Of a DNA stretch of 64,000 nucleotides, positions 43,250 to 55,892 are shown piece after piece. This stretch comes from Antennarius striatus (Eukaryota > Chordata > Actinopteri > Lophiiformes > Antennariidae). Where the stretch lies: assembly GCF_040054535.1 (NCBI RefSeq), contig NC_090787.1:15943501-16007500 (forward strand), in the 5' to 3' direction. Every line of letters starts with the position of its first letter. Position 1 is the first letter of the stretch. Made by a program: the position numbers and the translations under genes. Below the pieces are notes generated by a model. It saw nothing but the letters and a program-made list of their open reading frames with translations, made no database searches and was not told the origin of the DNA.

Positions 43250-46033
43250 CTGAGCATCTGAACATTTAGGCTCCGTTTTGCATTGTTTTGTTATGTCTGT
43301 GTAAATCACACAGCTGGCTCATCTCCAACAAGAGATCACTATGCACACACATCCAGGCTGATTGTGCATCGCTGGTCTGCCAGATCTCTTTGTCTACCAG
43401 ATGGCTTCATGTGTAACCTTGACAAAAGTATGCCTGTTTGACCACAAAGTCCTGGGGGCGTTTCTGCTACAAGAGGTGAATCCTGGCGCCTCCCCCTTGT
43501 TGTGTTTTATGCCCTCCTACTCATTTTATACAACTGCCCCACAATCTAATAATAGAGGAGAGGGGGGTGGATGCTTGTGAGGCTGCTGGGGGTGTAACTG
43601 TACCCCTTCAGATTGGAGTAAGTGGGCTGGGTTCACTCAGGTCTGGAGAGGGGGAGGATCACAGAGGGAGAGAGGAAGACAGCTGTAAAAGAATGAGCAG
43701 CTCCAAGCAGCAGAGTTGCCATGGTTACGGGAAAACGGATGAATGAGTGACATCACAGTGGTGGCGAGGTGAGAGAGTGTGAAATTGATTTGGTGGTGGA
43801 GCGCGGGGAGGCGTCTGTAGTTGGGGTTTGGTTGGGCAGACACATTTCTTCCCCCTCCGTAGCCTGGCGTCTCCTGTGGAGGAGCTCTCATCGGTAAGGC
43901 TCGCCTTGTTTCTCTTTCCTCCTCCCCCAGAAGGCTGTTTCTGAGAAAGACAAGAAGTCTAGGTGTGATTTTCACTCTCATGGATGTTTTCAGAGCTTGA
44001 CAGCATGCAAAATGTAGAGAGAAGTCATGTGTGAAATGTGTATGGATGTCATGTGTTGCTCCCGGCTTGCCACTGGGAACGTAAAGTCAGATGTGCTGTG
44101 CAGTTGTCGCGAGTATAAATATACCATCGGATGCTCAGAGTGCAGGAATGAACAGCTGGTTGTGTAAGAATTAGTTCAATGTGCTGTCAGATATCCTCCT
44201 GTAATTTGAATTCTTACCCATCTATGGATAGTTACACTATTTTGGTGTAGTGTGTTTGTGTGTTAGTGACACACTTATAGTCCAGCATTGCTGTGAACAA
44301 CTTGGTGCGCCGGTGGTTCCAGTTATCATGTGCTGATCTCTGGTAACTTAGAGTAGCTGTTTTGTCCCTTGTGCCTGTCCATAGGAATAATGAAGGACCC
44401 TAATAAAAAGCTTCATTCAAACTAGTAGACTTTGCCACAGAAGACCAACACCAAAGCTTAAAAGTGGCTTGCTGGTTAAATGGTGGTCTTCCTCTGCTAA
44501 GCGCTGCCCTGCTGTGAGTTCATTGGCAAAGCCCGTGCCATTCATCTAGCTGCGTGATTAATGATGACGTTGACCTGCACTGACCCACAAGGGCCAGACA
44601 GTTAGGGCTAGAGGTCAAAGTGCAGCCAATTAGCACACTTGGTTTATTTTCGCTCCACATTCGCAGCCACATCCAAAACTTCTGTGTCGTCTAATAGAAC
44701 GTTCCATTTCCAAGCATGCTGCACCACTAGCTGTCCTGAGAAACATTTGACTGGCACATGAGAGCAGTGCTGTCTGGTTCCTGGGAAAATATGAAAGTGG
44801 ACAAGAGTTTAATTGACATTTGAATGTTGTCATTTAGCATGGTAAAGGCATTATGTGTAGCACATTTATCAGCAAATGTGACATTTTGGTCGAAGGAGGA
44901 AAGGTCCATATATGATATCCATTTCAGTCAGACATGAGTGGAGCATTCCGTATGTCTTCTGCAATAATTCTATAAGCAAATTGGGGATGTTATAAAGAAG
45001 CTTAGAGATATGAGATATAAATGAAACTGACTAACAATATTTTAATAGTTTTGGGCAGTGTAGTAATGTACCATTCTAGAAAGGTTTGAAAAATGTTTAT
45101 GGACACATAGAAAAAAAATAAGAAATTAAACTGCTAAACAGAAACTCCATCTTCCAGTCCCAATGTACCCAACGGCCTCAGAATCCACCGGCCAGTATAT
45201 CTGGTTTGGTCTTCTATTTGCTGAGTACAGCTTCCCACCCTCTCCCCACCACCCTATTTGCTGTTGTTGAACTTTTACAAAATTCGCTGCACTCTTGAAG
45301 TTCAATGTTGATGTGAAGGATATATGGAACTATGAAGGCGTTGTCCGATAAACATACATATACAGATGTATCCATTCACATACATAGAGGGAGCATTAAT
45401 AGGTCCTAAGGCTCCCATTACACTTTGAACCTCTTTATTCATATATGATTTTTTTATAGCTTTTTTGTAGTCTATGTTCATAATTACAAGCAACCTGTAT
45501 AAAACTCAATATGAGCTCATACTCTGATGACAGACATGCATACATTGATAAGTTAATAAAGTTCTCATCCCTCCTCTCTGGTCATTTTGTTTTCCCTGTA
45601 CAGGGTGACGATGACAGGTCTTTACTCTGATTACATTCATGTTGCATGGCCATGAATAAATCTGACATTGGACTTCAATACACTTATGAGAGTGACATGA
45701 TTCAGATTTGAAATATTATTAAATAAGGTAAATGTTTAGAGTGAGTGACTCCAGCCTTATGTGAGGACGTCAACATGGTTCGCTTTCCGGCTGTAGAAAG
45801 ATCAAGTGCTCACGTGTCTTTAAATCTTTTAAAAGCTCAGCTGACTGAATGCTCTGAGTCTGCCATCTCTTTGGATGGCATGTTTGGGGTCACAGTTGGG
45901 TCAGTAGTATAAAGCCATGCCAGCTCCAATCTCTCTCTGGCTCTGCTTTGAAAACAGATCTGTCCATGCAGTGAACAGGTGAATCGAGACAAGTGTTGTG
46001 TTATTTTCTACAATGCTATAAGTGAATAATCTA
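43249..46033. other. Intergenic, no gene recognised
   Basis: Noncoding DNA without recognisable coding sequence. G-rich purine stretches occur near 43550-43660. No element boundaries were identified. Confidence 0.5.
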
Positions 46034-47397
46034 ATGTAGCCGCAAGAGGGCACAAGTGTCTTACTGTGCCAGTCCCAAGGCCGAATAAATATAGAGGGTT
46101 GTGTCGGGAAGGGCATCCGATGAAAAACTTTTGCTAAATCAAACATGCGAATCCAATCTATGACTTCCATGCCAGATAGGTTGAGGCCTGGGTTAACAAC
46201 GACTGCCATCAGTGCTGTTCACCTACAGGGTGTCGGTGGAAATAGGCCTACTGTTGGTCGAAGACGGAGAGGAGAAATGTGTGTTTGTAGGAAGACAGAG
46301 AAGAGGAACGCGAAGAGTATAGGATTGAGAGTAGCGACATTGAATGTTGGAACTATGACAGCAAAAGATAGAGAGTTGGTTGACATGATGCAGAGGAAGA
46401 AGGTAGACATAGTGTGTGTCTAAGAGACCAGGTGGAAAGGTAGCAAGGCTAGAAGTTTAGGAACAGGGTTCAAGTTGTGCTATCATGGTGTAAATGGGAA
46501 GAGAAATGGAGTAGGAGTTATCTTGAAGGAGGAGTTTGTTAGGAATGTCCTGGAGGTAAAAAGATCGTCGGATTGAGTGATGAGTCTGAAGCTAGAAATC
46601 GAAGGTGTGATGTTGAATGTTGTTAGTGGATATGCTCCACAGGTAGGATGTGAGCTGGAGGAGAAGGAGAAATTCTGGTCGGACTTTGATGATGCAGAGA
46701 TTACGTAGAAGTGAGAGAGTTGTCATTGGGGCAGACTTCAATGGACATTTTGGTGCAGGAAACAGAGCTGATGAGGTGGTGATGGGCAGGCTTGGTATCC
46801 AGGAGAGGAATGCAGAAGGACAGATGGTGGTTGACTTTGCAAAAAGGATGGAAATGGCTGTAGTGAATGCTTTCTTCCAGAAGAGGCAGGAACATAGGGT
46901 GACCTATAAGAATGGAGGTAGGAGCACACAGATAGACTAAATCTTGTGCAGACGGTGTAATCTGAAGGAGATCAGTGACTGTAAAGTAGTGGTGGGCAAG
47001 AGTGTAGCCAAACAGCATAAAATGGTGGTGTGTAGGATGACTCTGGTGGTGAGGAAGATGAAGAGGGCAAAGACGGAGCAGACGATGAAATGGTGGAAGC
47101 TGAAAAACGAAGAGTGTTGCATGACTTTCAGGAAGGAGTTAAGACAGGCTTTGGGTGGTCAGGAGGTGCTTCCAGATGACTGGACAACTACAGCTAATGT
47201 GATCAGGGAGACAGTTTAGGAGAGTACTTGGTGTGTCATCTGGAAGGAAAGTAGATAAGGAGACTTGGTGGTGGAATGAGGAGGTACAGGAGTGTATGCA
47301 GAGAAAGAGGTTAGCTAAGAAGTAGGACACTGAGAGGATTGAGGAGAGTAGACAGGAGTAGACAGGAGGGAAGGACGTGCAGCAGGTTAGGGTGATT
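46034..47397 (+). mobile_element. Decayed RTE-clade LINE: 5' end and endonuclease region
   Basis: The noncoding leader (about 46034-46260) includes ggttgtgtcgggaagggcatcc and precedes a broken ORF. Recognisable apurinic endonuclease blocks are RVATLNVGTMTAKDRELVD, ETRWKGSKA, NVVSGYAPQVG, VVIGADFNGHFGAGNRAD, HRVTYKNGGRSTQID and VAKQHKMVVCRMTL, characteristic of fish RTE elements. Stop codons interrupt it at 46421-46423 (just before ETRW), near 46577, at 46938-46940 and 47217-47219, and at least one frameshift separates the blocks. No reverse transcriptase follows: similarity ends near 47397, where TIR-like sequence begins. It is inactive. Confidence 0.85.
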
Positions 47398-47520
47398 AAG
47401 GCCTCGTCCACACAATGACGGATTTTTGAAAACGCAACTCTTATGTTGCGTTTATGCCTTCCGTCCACACGACAACGCAGATATCCGGAACAAAAACGCA
47501 ACTTTTAAAAAATGAAGAAG
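47398..47520. mobile_element. hAT-like terminal fragment abutting the RTE LINE
   Basis: The sequence starts ggcctcgtccacacaatgac and continues with tttgaaaacgcaac, ccgtccacacgacaacg and caaaaacgcaac. This CGTCCACAC / AAAACGCA composition is typical of termini of small hAT-type elements in fish. A clean opposite terminus was not found, so the size and superfamily are uncertain. Confidence 0.4.
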
Positions 47521-47718
47521 AAGAAGATTTTTTTGTTCTTGATTTTTGCAAAAACACTTAAATCGCACTCAAACATTTTACAATTTTACATTAGATAAAA
47601 GTGCTAAAGTGCTTCAAAAATACTAAAAACCAATAAAAAGAAATAAAATTTAAAAATCAGTGCATTATATCAGGAAATTTGCAAGAGTGAGTTAATCGTC
47701 AACTAAAGTGCAACCATA
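47521..47718. other. AT-rich junction segment
   Basis: AT-rich sequence between the TIR-like fragment and the truncated 3' end of the Tx1-like LINE. No feature recognised. Confidence 0.4.
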
Positions 47719-49179
47719 TCAAAGCAACCATTTCCATTTTTTAAGTTTCCCTTCTATTTTGTCAATGACGCCCTCCCAGTTCTTCCTGGTTGTTGTCTCA
47801 TTTCCCAGGTACACACCGAGATATTTGAGACCATCAGTCTTCCAACACAAGTTTTGAGGAAGAACCGGGAGGTTGCCATGCCACTCACCAACAGCAAGGG
47901 CTTCACTTTTGCTCCAGTTTACTTTTGCAGCAGTTAAAACATTGAATAAATTTGATGAAACCACTAAAACATCAACATCCCTCTGGTTTTTGATAAGAAC
48001 AACAACATCATCGGCATAGGCAGATAAAATAAAGCTCTCTCTAAAACCACATAAAATCAAACTGTTGATGCTTTTGCGGACTTCACAGAAGAGGGGTTCC
48101 AGAAAGAGTGCATAGAGCATCCCAGACAGAGCACAGCCCTGCCGGATGCCCCGGTGCACCCTGAAGGGGGCACACAAACTGCCCTTAAACTTCAGTATAC
48201 TCTCAACATCACTGTACAACACCCGGATCTTGGCAATAAAACCGGTGCTGAACCCAAACTTCTCCATAGTTCTCCAGAGGAAGCTGTGCTCAACACGGTC
48301 AAATGCCTTTTCCTGATCTAATGAAACAAGACCAGCATTTATACCCAATGATCTGGAAACCTCCAAAACATCTCGAATTAGGTAGACATTGTCTATCATG
48401 GACCTGACAGCAGAGTGGATCACGTTGGTCTGTCCATGCTTCCTCTCCAGGCCGAAGAAGAAGCTAGAGGGAGCATCCATCTCTGTGATGTTTTGCACCC
48501 TGGATCGGACCAGTGCACCCTGTAATTTAGTATCCAACAGGTTGGCTAAAGCCATTCTTTTGGATGTCAATACACCTCTCATTTCCTGTGGAAGCGCTTG
48601 TCTCTAACTCCACAATCTCAGCCTCCAGGTCTTTCATAGACCGGCAGATGTCACGTGTGACGTCAGAGTATACTGTTGGCACAGGAGTTTTATCTCCGTT
48701 TTGCAATAGTCCCACCACTGCCTAAGAGAAGTAAAATCAGCTTTTCTAAGTCTAAAAGTGCTCCAAAAATAACTGAAGGTCTCTCTGAAGCCTCTGTCTA
48801 AAGCTAAAGTTGAATTAAAATGCCAGTAAGCACTCTTAGGTAAAATATTTCTTATCACAATGTGACATAAAACCAAAGAATGATCAGTAAAAACAGCTGG
48901 CATTATATTACAGTCCCTAAAAACTTTGAAGTGGTGTTTAAAACAGTAAAAACAATCCAGCCTGGCTAAAGACACCCTACCTTCTGTCAGGTGGGACCAA
49001 GTGTACTGTCGGCAGTCTGGATGCATCCTCCTCCACACATCCACCAGGCCATGAGAAGAGACCAGTCGCTTCAGAAGAAGAAGAGAAGAAGAAGAAGCTA
49101 TAAGTGAATTTTCTGAAGAAGAATTATTCATTCTGAGCATCTGCTTCCACCTCATTGGGTGATTGGATCTAAAAATCAT
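47719..49179 (-). mobile_element. Inverted, internally deleted Tx1-like LINE ORF2 remnant
   Basis: On the minus strand, 49179-48634 encodes the C-terminal endonuclease part (VDVWRRMHPDCRQYTWSH, RVSLARLDCFY, FTDHSLVLCHIVI) and linker. A frameshifted piece (about 48680-48590, RDICRSMKDLEAEIVELE) follows. The frame 48582-47719 (287 codons) covers DAPSSFFFGLERKHGQ, then jumps at about residue 60 directly to MIDNVYLIRDVLEVS. The early part of the reverse transcriptase is therefore deleted. Core RT motifs remain: SLDQEKAFDRVEH, GIRQGCALSGMLYALFLEPL and the catalytic SAYADDVVVL (residues 187-196). The frame stops after KKWKWLL, so the thumb and C-terminus are also missing. These motifs fit the Tx1/L1 group. 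It is nonfunctional. Confidence 0.85.
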
Positions 49180-49746
49180 CTGCGTTTTATTCTGCTACCC
49201 TCCTCATTCTACGTGTGTCTTTGCTACTCATGACACTGGAAAAGGATAACAACATGAACAGTAACAAAATTTGGACTCTTCTTAAGAAGTGACAAAGAGG
49301 TGTGCAAAGATGCATGACTATTGGACTAAATGGACGGATTAAAACAACAATTTACCAGAATAAAATAATTGAAATCGATTTGTGACATGCTAAGTATGAA
49401 TTGGTTGACTATGTGCTGCAATGAGAGAGATGTTGGTGATTTAGGGGACGGAAACCAATAAGCCAATGGCTTACACCCGTCAACCCTTTTTTTTCTTTTC
49501 GGATGTTGTTGCTGATGTTTCAACACTGATGAAAGTGAAATCTGTTGTAGTAACATGTCTGGAAAGAAGAAAATAAACTGAATAAATAAAATAAAGAAGG
49601 AGGAAGATTTTTAAGGATGTTGCTTAGCAACGTGAGGAGTTTACACCAAGGTGACATTGGCTTATGTGTTTATGAGCATGCAGTCGGTCCTTCCTCCTCC
49701 TGGTGTTAGGTGGGTGATAACACAGTCAGGTTGACCAAGAACCATT

Positions 49747-50752
<1,006 letters not shown>

Positions 50753-50999
50753 GGGGATGTAGTTCAGTGGTAGAATGCACACTTCTCCTGTATGTTGCCC
50801 CGGGTTCAATCCCCAGCATCTGCAGCCCTACGGGAGCACAAGCTAGTGTCAACTGTAGGCCGGTCCCAAGCCTGGATAAATGTAAAAGGTTATGGCAGAA
50901 AGGGAATCCAGCATAAAAAACTACCAAACAAATATGAGCATTCATTTAGAAGGGGAAAAGGATGACAGGCGACTCCTAACAGCACAAGCTGAAAGGTAG
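50753..50999 (+). mobile_element. tRNA-Ala-like SINE with an RTE-derived body and tail
   Basis: The head GGGGATGTAGTTCAGTGG resembles tRNA-Ala, with an A-box TAGTTCAGTGG (50760-50770) and a B-box GGTTCAATCCC (50803-50813). The body (about 50820-50935) aligns with the leader of the RTE LINE at 46034-46150: ggtcccaagcctggataaat pairs with agtcccaaggccgaataaat, and agaaagggaatcc with gggaagggcatcc. The tail ggcgactcctaac...gctgaaag aligns with the RTE 3' end at 61671-61700 (ggcgacccctgaa...gccaaatt). The element therefore looks like a tRNA head fused to both ends of an RTE LINE. Confidence 0.85.
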
Positions 51000-53137
51000 T
51001 TTTATACTCCTATGTCAGTACAAAATGTGACATTTCTCAGCAATTTTACCACATGACATTTTCTATCATGTACAATACCAAAACAAGTTTCTTCAAAATA
51101 ATTTTTTCAACTATTTTTAAAAAGAAATAGTTATCTCCTAAATGTCTTGACACTGGTACCCATTAAAAATGATTGCCAAGTAAAAATCCTGTATGAAATC
51201 ACTAATATTGTGAATAATCAGGAAATACAATTTTAAAAATGAAATAAGGATACAAACGTATTTGATATCAGATACTCATGAGGTTTTTATCCAAACTTGT
51301 TCTTCTTTCAAAAACTGAAGTGATTTCTCCCGTCGCGTATCATGAGAGAACATTTGTCACGCATCACCCATGCCTGTTCTGCCTTAACCTGTAAGATGCT
51401 GAAAGTAAAGCTTGTTATTTGATTTTATCCTTGCACAGACGGAAAGAATGAGGTTTATTTTATAGATGCTAGTATTTGCTATCCCTCTACCTTTTGTACA
51501 ACATGTTTCATCACTAATGCATTAAATTTTTTCTTTGTGAATGCCACTGATTTTGCAGTCACAGAAGTTTCAGACTCCAGTGTGATGAATGTTTCTTTGT
51601 TTGCCTGATTTTGTAAGTCGGAGACATTTTTTATTATAACTCCATCATATAATAATGTGTCAAGGCTTATCGTATTGAGCTGTTAGCTAGAAGTTTGTCT
51701 TCCTCTGTATGTTTTTGAATTACCTGATGGAGCTGATGTTACTGACTATGTGGACTTGACCAAAAGGCACGTGAACCTATAGTATGTTTGATTCAATGGA
51801 GTGCTTACTGCTTTGCAGAATACTGCAGAAAATCATTTAAATCCTCCCCTTGCAGGCAACTATCCACCATGGAATTGACCAATACTGCTGGCGGCTCATT
51901 AACTAGTATTATGAATATTAAATACAATCCGTGCTGCTCAGTTTTAACCTAGGATGTTTTGGAAGCAAAATGCTTGTATTAAAATGTTACACAGCTCAAA
52001 TGTTGATAACCAGATTATAAATAGATTTAACACATGGTTTATTGCATTAAATCTATTCCTGATGAATGTGATCAAATATCCTCCAACAAACACAACTTAT
52101 GGCATTTCAATTTACTTTTTACCTTTCATTGCATTTTTGTGGAAATGTCAGGAACATTTGAGTTAAAAATATCACTGAATCAATTTGAATAAATCAGTTA
52201 ATCAACCTTGTGCAACAGCCAGGTGGGACATCAGCATGCCGGTCCCAAAAAACCTTCAGCATATCACGAAAACCAGCAGGATATTAGTATAGCAGTCAGA
52301 AGGCTAATTTCCTTCACAGTCATTAGATTAAATACATAGTACACTAGAGCAATTAAATAGGACACAGAATCTGCCTTTATTGTAATGTCGGCATTTGTAT
52401 TGCCAAAGGAACGCTGCATTTGGATCATTAATATTTCACACTTGCGGTTGATTCTTGCATTTCCTCTTCCTCAATAGCTTACTAAATATCCACTGGGGTC
52501 TAACTCATCGTGCACGCTGTCAACGCCCTTGTAATGACTGGTTGCTATGAGACCTAACTTACAGTATGGTTAAAGTCCTCCTACAAAATAACAGTCATGT
52601 GGTTGACAGTGTGGTAAAATGAATGCTGACGACATACATGTGTATTAAGTGAAGCTTACAAAACGGAGAGGCCATAATATATTACTGCCATCAGAAATGA
52701 CTCACAGCATTCCAGTTTGATAACATGTGGTTGTAATGATTCACAATATAGCTTCTTGTTCCTTTCAAACTGATTAAAGCCTAATAAATAAAGACAAACC
52801 TGCATAAAGTTGTCTATAAAGAAAATATATATATAAAATACATACTGGACCCTATAATAGTGGTTCATCACTAGCATGAATAATAAAAAAGAAAATAACA
52901 GCGTGTGGAAATGTGACAATTAAACCCACACAAGCGGCAACCTTAACTAAACAACTAAGGTACTACAGTACACATAGTACATGAGTCCCACTGCAGAGCA
53001 ATATAATGTAAAGTTGTGTTGTGAAAAATGCAGGATGATCGAATGACTTTGAACATGTAAGTGTTGAGGAGAGGGAATGAAAGACGAGTATGAGAGATAA
53101 AGTAATCTACTGAAAGGCACAGGATTAACTTGAGTGA

Positions 53138-53139
<2 letters not shown>
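51000..53139. other. Intergenic, no gene recognised
   Basis: AT-rich noncoding DNA upstream of MYO16. No coding or element signature recognised. Confidence 0.5.
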
Positions 53140-53229
<90 letters not shown>

Positions 53230-53277
53230 GCGTGTGGAGTGTGCGTGTGCGTGTGTGCGCGTGTGCGCGTGTGTGTC
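53140..53277. repeat. (GT)n with GCGT-rich right half
   Basis: GT tract of about 138 bp, the right third of which carries repeated GTGTGCGC words, again alternating purine-pyrimidine. Confidence 0.97.
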
Positions 53278-55131
53278 AGAGACAAAGCCTTTCTAAAGAA
53301 TACAGTGGTACTCAGGGATCTGGGTTCTGGTTAAGGCTCCTTTGTTGCACGTCTGGTGCATTCGATACACATCTTCTTCATTTGCATGGCAACATTAAGG
53401 AATCCGTCATACATAAATACTATCACAGTCATCTGGTAAAATAAATAGTAAGTGTAAATAATCACATAATAAATAATTAACCCAGGGAGATCTTATCACC
53501 GTTGCTTTAATTGGGTGCAGTTCCTGCAGTTCCTACATCCTTCAGATCACCAGACAGAGCACACACTCTTGGTATTATGGTGGCAAGATGACAACTCTGT
53601 CAAAGGGAATGAAATGTTCCATCTCCAAGGGGACAAATACTGTCATAATGAGAGTTTGTCACTGGTGTATGGAAGCTGGGAGGGTTGAGTCCAGTTATAT
53701 CTGATATTTTTTGAATGTGTATTGGTCAATTTGTAGATCACGTAAGGAACACAATAAGAAACAGTTGAGAGGATTCTCAAATCGTTATTTCTTCAGAAGG
53801 GGCTTATTTTAATGCCTCCAATGGACACAGTAAGCTGCCCTATACAGTCAAATCAGTTGTTTTTATTTGATTCTGCTATCAATCTAATTTGATTGAGATC
53901 ATGGTCTGTCCATATCAGTGCAACAAAGGTTATTTCAGCTGTGGCGGGTGTCCACATCTCAAAAGTTTTATTTGCATTTGAATTTCATACATGCTTTGTA
54001 GGCATCTAAAGGTGTGCATATTTTTACATTTTTAGGTGCATTTGAACTTGAAACTTTTTTATGTTATCCAGCATTATTCTGTTACAATAGATGAACATCC
54101 ATCGTAGGTACATGGCTCCTCAAGTGCGGGTGCTTGACCTCATTGACTACCCTCTAAATCATTATTGTGTCAATGCTCTACTGGAGACGAGTTCATTTAC
54201 CTTCTGGCAGGGTGTCCCACATGGACAACTTGTATTATTTCTTTTCCAATGTTCCAGCGCATCGCTGCTCCCTGATACAGCCTGTTTCATATCTACCGCT
54301 GCAGGCAGAAAAGTCAAGATTTTGCACAATCCATTAATGCTGCACATCATTTGGATGAAAAAGCATGACATTTCTCTGACAGATCTACTGCTATGAGGTC
54401 TGGATGTCATGGGTATAGGGGTAATGGGGTAGACCTTATGTTGTCCTTGACAAAACAATACACTATCCATCCATGGAAGACAGCAGAAGTGTGAATGTGT
54501 GTTTGATTTATTAAATAGGCAACACATTGCATTAATATAGAAAGATACAGACACAGACCTGGCATCATAGTTTACCTATGGGTAGATGATGGTTGCTGTG
54601 TTTTGCAGAATATGCAGCATGGTATTTCAGTGACCTGATTTCCTTTGACAGGCATTACTCAAGCATTCAGCTCGACACACTCATACACACACAATCTGTG
54701 CCTTCCTCTCTTTCCCTTTCAACTTTCTCTGCTGCTCATCATTCAATACCCTCACAAAATGAATCTCACCTGCCTCTGATGTTTCTTTATCCCACCACCA
54801 CAGATTTGACAATGATGTGAGATAAGAGCGCTAAACCTCCCTCAGATAAATCTGCACACTGCATGTAAGCAGCAGATCTAGGAGTGCTGTGGTACATTTC
54901 TTAAATGTGTGTCACAATCCTTCTTTAGTCACACATCGCACACCCCGTTTTGCTCTTACATGTGTGTGCAGCTTCTATCTCACTTAATCTTTTTTTCTTC
55001 CCTGGTAGTCTGCTGCTTTCATCCCTCTCCACTCTCCCCTTTGCAGAGTTGAGGTATCCATATGCAAATCACACAAGCTGCCCCACAGACACACTGCCAC
55101 TGCAAAACACAAGCTGCATGTTACACCCCAT
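53278..55131. other. Intergenic, no gene recognised
   Basis: Noncoding DNA upstream of the inferred MYO16 promoter. No feature recognised. Confidence 0.5.
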
Positions 55132-55141
55132 CTGTGTGTGT

Positions 55142-55214
<73 letters not shown>
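55132..55214. repeat. (GT)n microsatellite
   Basis: GT tract of about 83 bp with one GA interruption near its left end. Confidence 0.98.
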
Positions 55215-55218
<4 letters not shown>

Positions 55219-55359
55219 ATAAATGCAAACACATTTTAGCATGTATTAATGTTAATCTGAAGCCTTATCTTTCTAGTGATCTACACCTATCTGTGGTCAA
55301 TTTATGGACTTCAATGATCACTACAACTGTCAGCGCACCAAAAGCCGCACTGCAGCAGC

Positions 55360-55560
55360 TTCCCTGTCTCTTTCTTCTTCTCCCTCTCTCCCTTTCTCCC
55401 CTTTCACTCTCCATCTCCTCATTATTTCTCTCTCTAAATGTCCTTCTTTCCAATTTAATGCTGCCCCTCTCCTTTTTTCTTACCGTCTTTTTTGTACTTT
55501 GGCAATTTATTCCCTCCTTTCCTAGCCCAATCTCCATCCCTCTTTTTTTCCCCCCCAGTG
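55360..55560. repeat. Polypyrimidine (C/T) tract
   Basis: Strongly C/T-biased plus strand with many TCTC, TTCT and CCCT words and few purines, ending in a T/C run just before 55557. Such tracts can adopt triplex structures; no function is shown here. Confidence 0.7.
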
Positions 55561-55773
55561 ACCTCTTTTACGCTCTCCTTCTGTATGACTCCCCCCATTT
55601 TATTCACAGGGAATCACATTTTGTAAAAATCTTTTTTGTCAGATAGGTTAAGGATGTTCCAAGAGCTATGAATCATCCGTGTGTGTGTGTATGTGTGTGT
55701 GTGGGGAGGTGAACAGCATTGCGTCATTGGGGGTGTGTTGAGTGGAAGGTGGGCCGAGCTGGCTGTCAGTCAG

Positions 55774-55793
55774 TGACGTCATTGGAACACGTG
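55774..55793 (+). promoter_or_regulatory. MYO16: CRE, CCAAT and E-box cluster
   Basis: A perfect palindromic cAMP response element TGACGTCA (55774-55781) overlaps an inverted CCAAT box ATTGG (55781-55785) and is followed by the E-box CACGTG (55788-55793). The cluster lies immediately before the ATG at 55802 of a candidate first coding exon of MYO16, in a local CpG-rich patch. Such proximity fits a core promoter, although the sites could then lie in the transcribed leader. Confidence 0.45.
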
Positions 55794-55801
55794 CGCCGGT
55801 C

Positions 55802-55892
55802 ATGGCTGAGAAGCCGTTGCGTGGCTCCTGTCTGACTGTAGGCGAGCTGCAAAGAGCTGCAGCTCTCCTCGCCGAAGGGTTGATCAGGGGAA
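55802..55892 (+). CDS. MYO16: Candidate MYO16 first coding exon (N-terminal extension)
   Basis: Thirty codons from the ATG at 55802, beginning MAEKPLRGSCLTVGELQ and continuing with an Ala/Leu-rich helix-like stretch, end at a donor GGGGAA|GTGAGT in phase 1. Joined to the acceptor at 60401/60402, the frame stays open as [12 protein letters not shown] directly into the canonical MYO16 start MEIDQC. This adds 42 residues. It is inferred from frame, splice signals, the CpG-rich context and the adjacent CRE; no homologue of these residues is known to me. It could instead be an untranslated first exon whose frame is open by chance. Confidence 0.5.

Noticed and set aside
47139..47501. 120-codon minus-strand frame over the RTE/TIR junction
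   Set aside because: Antisense shadow of the decayed RTE coding region.
50753..50825. A genuine tRNA-Ala gene
   Set aside because: The A and B boxes fit, but the stem pairings are degraded and the sequence runs into an RTE-related body and tail, so it is a SINE.
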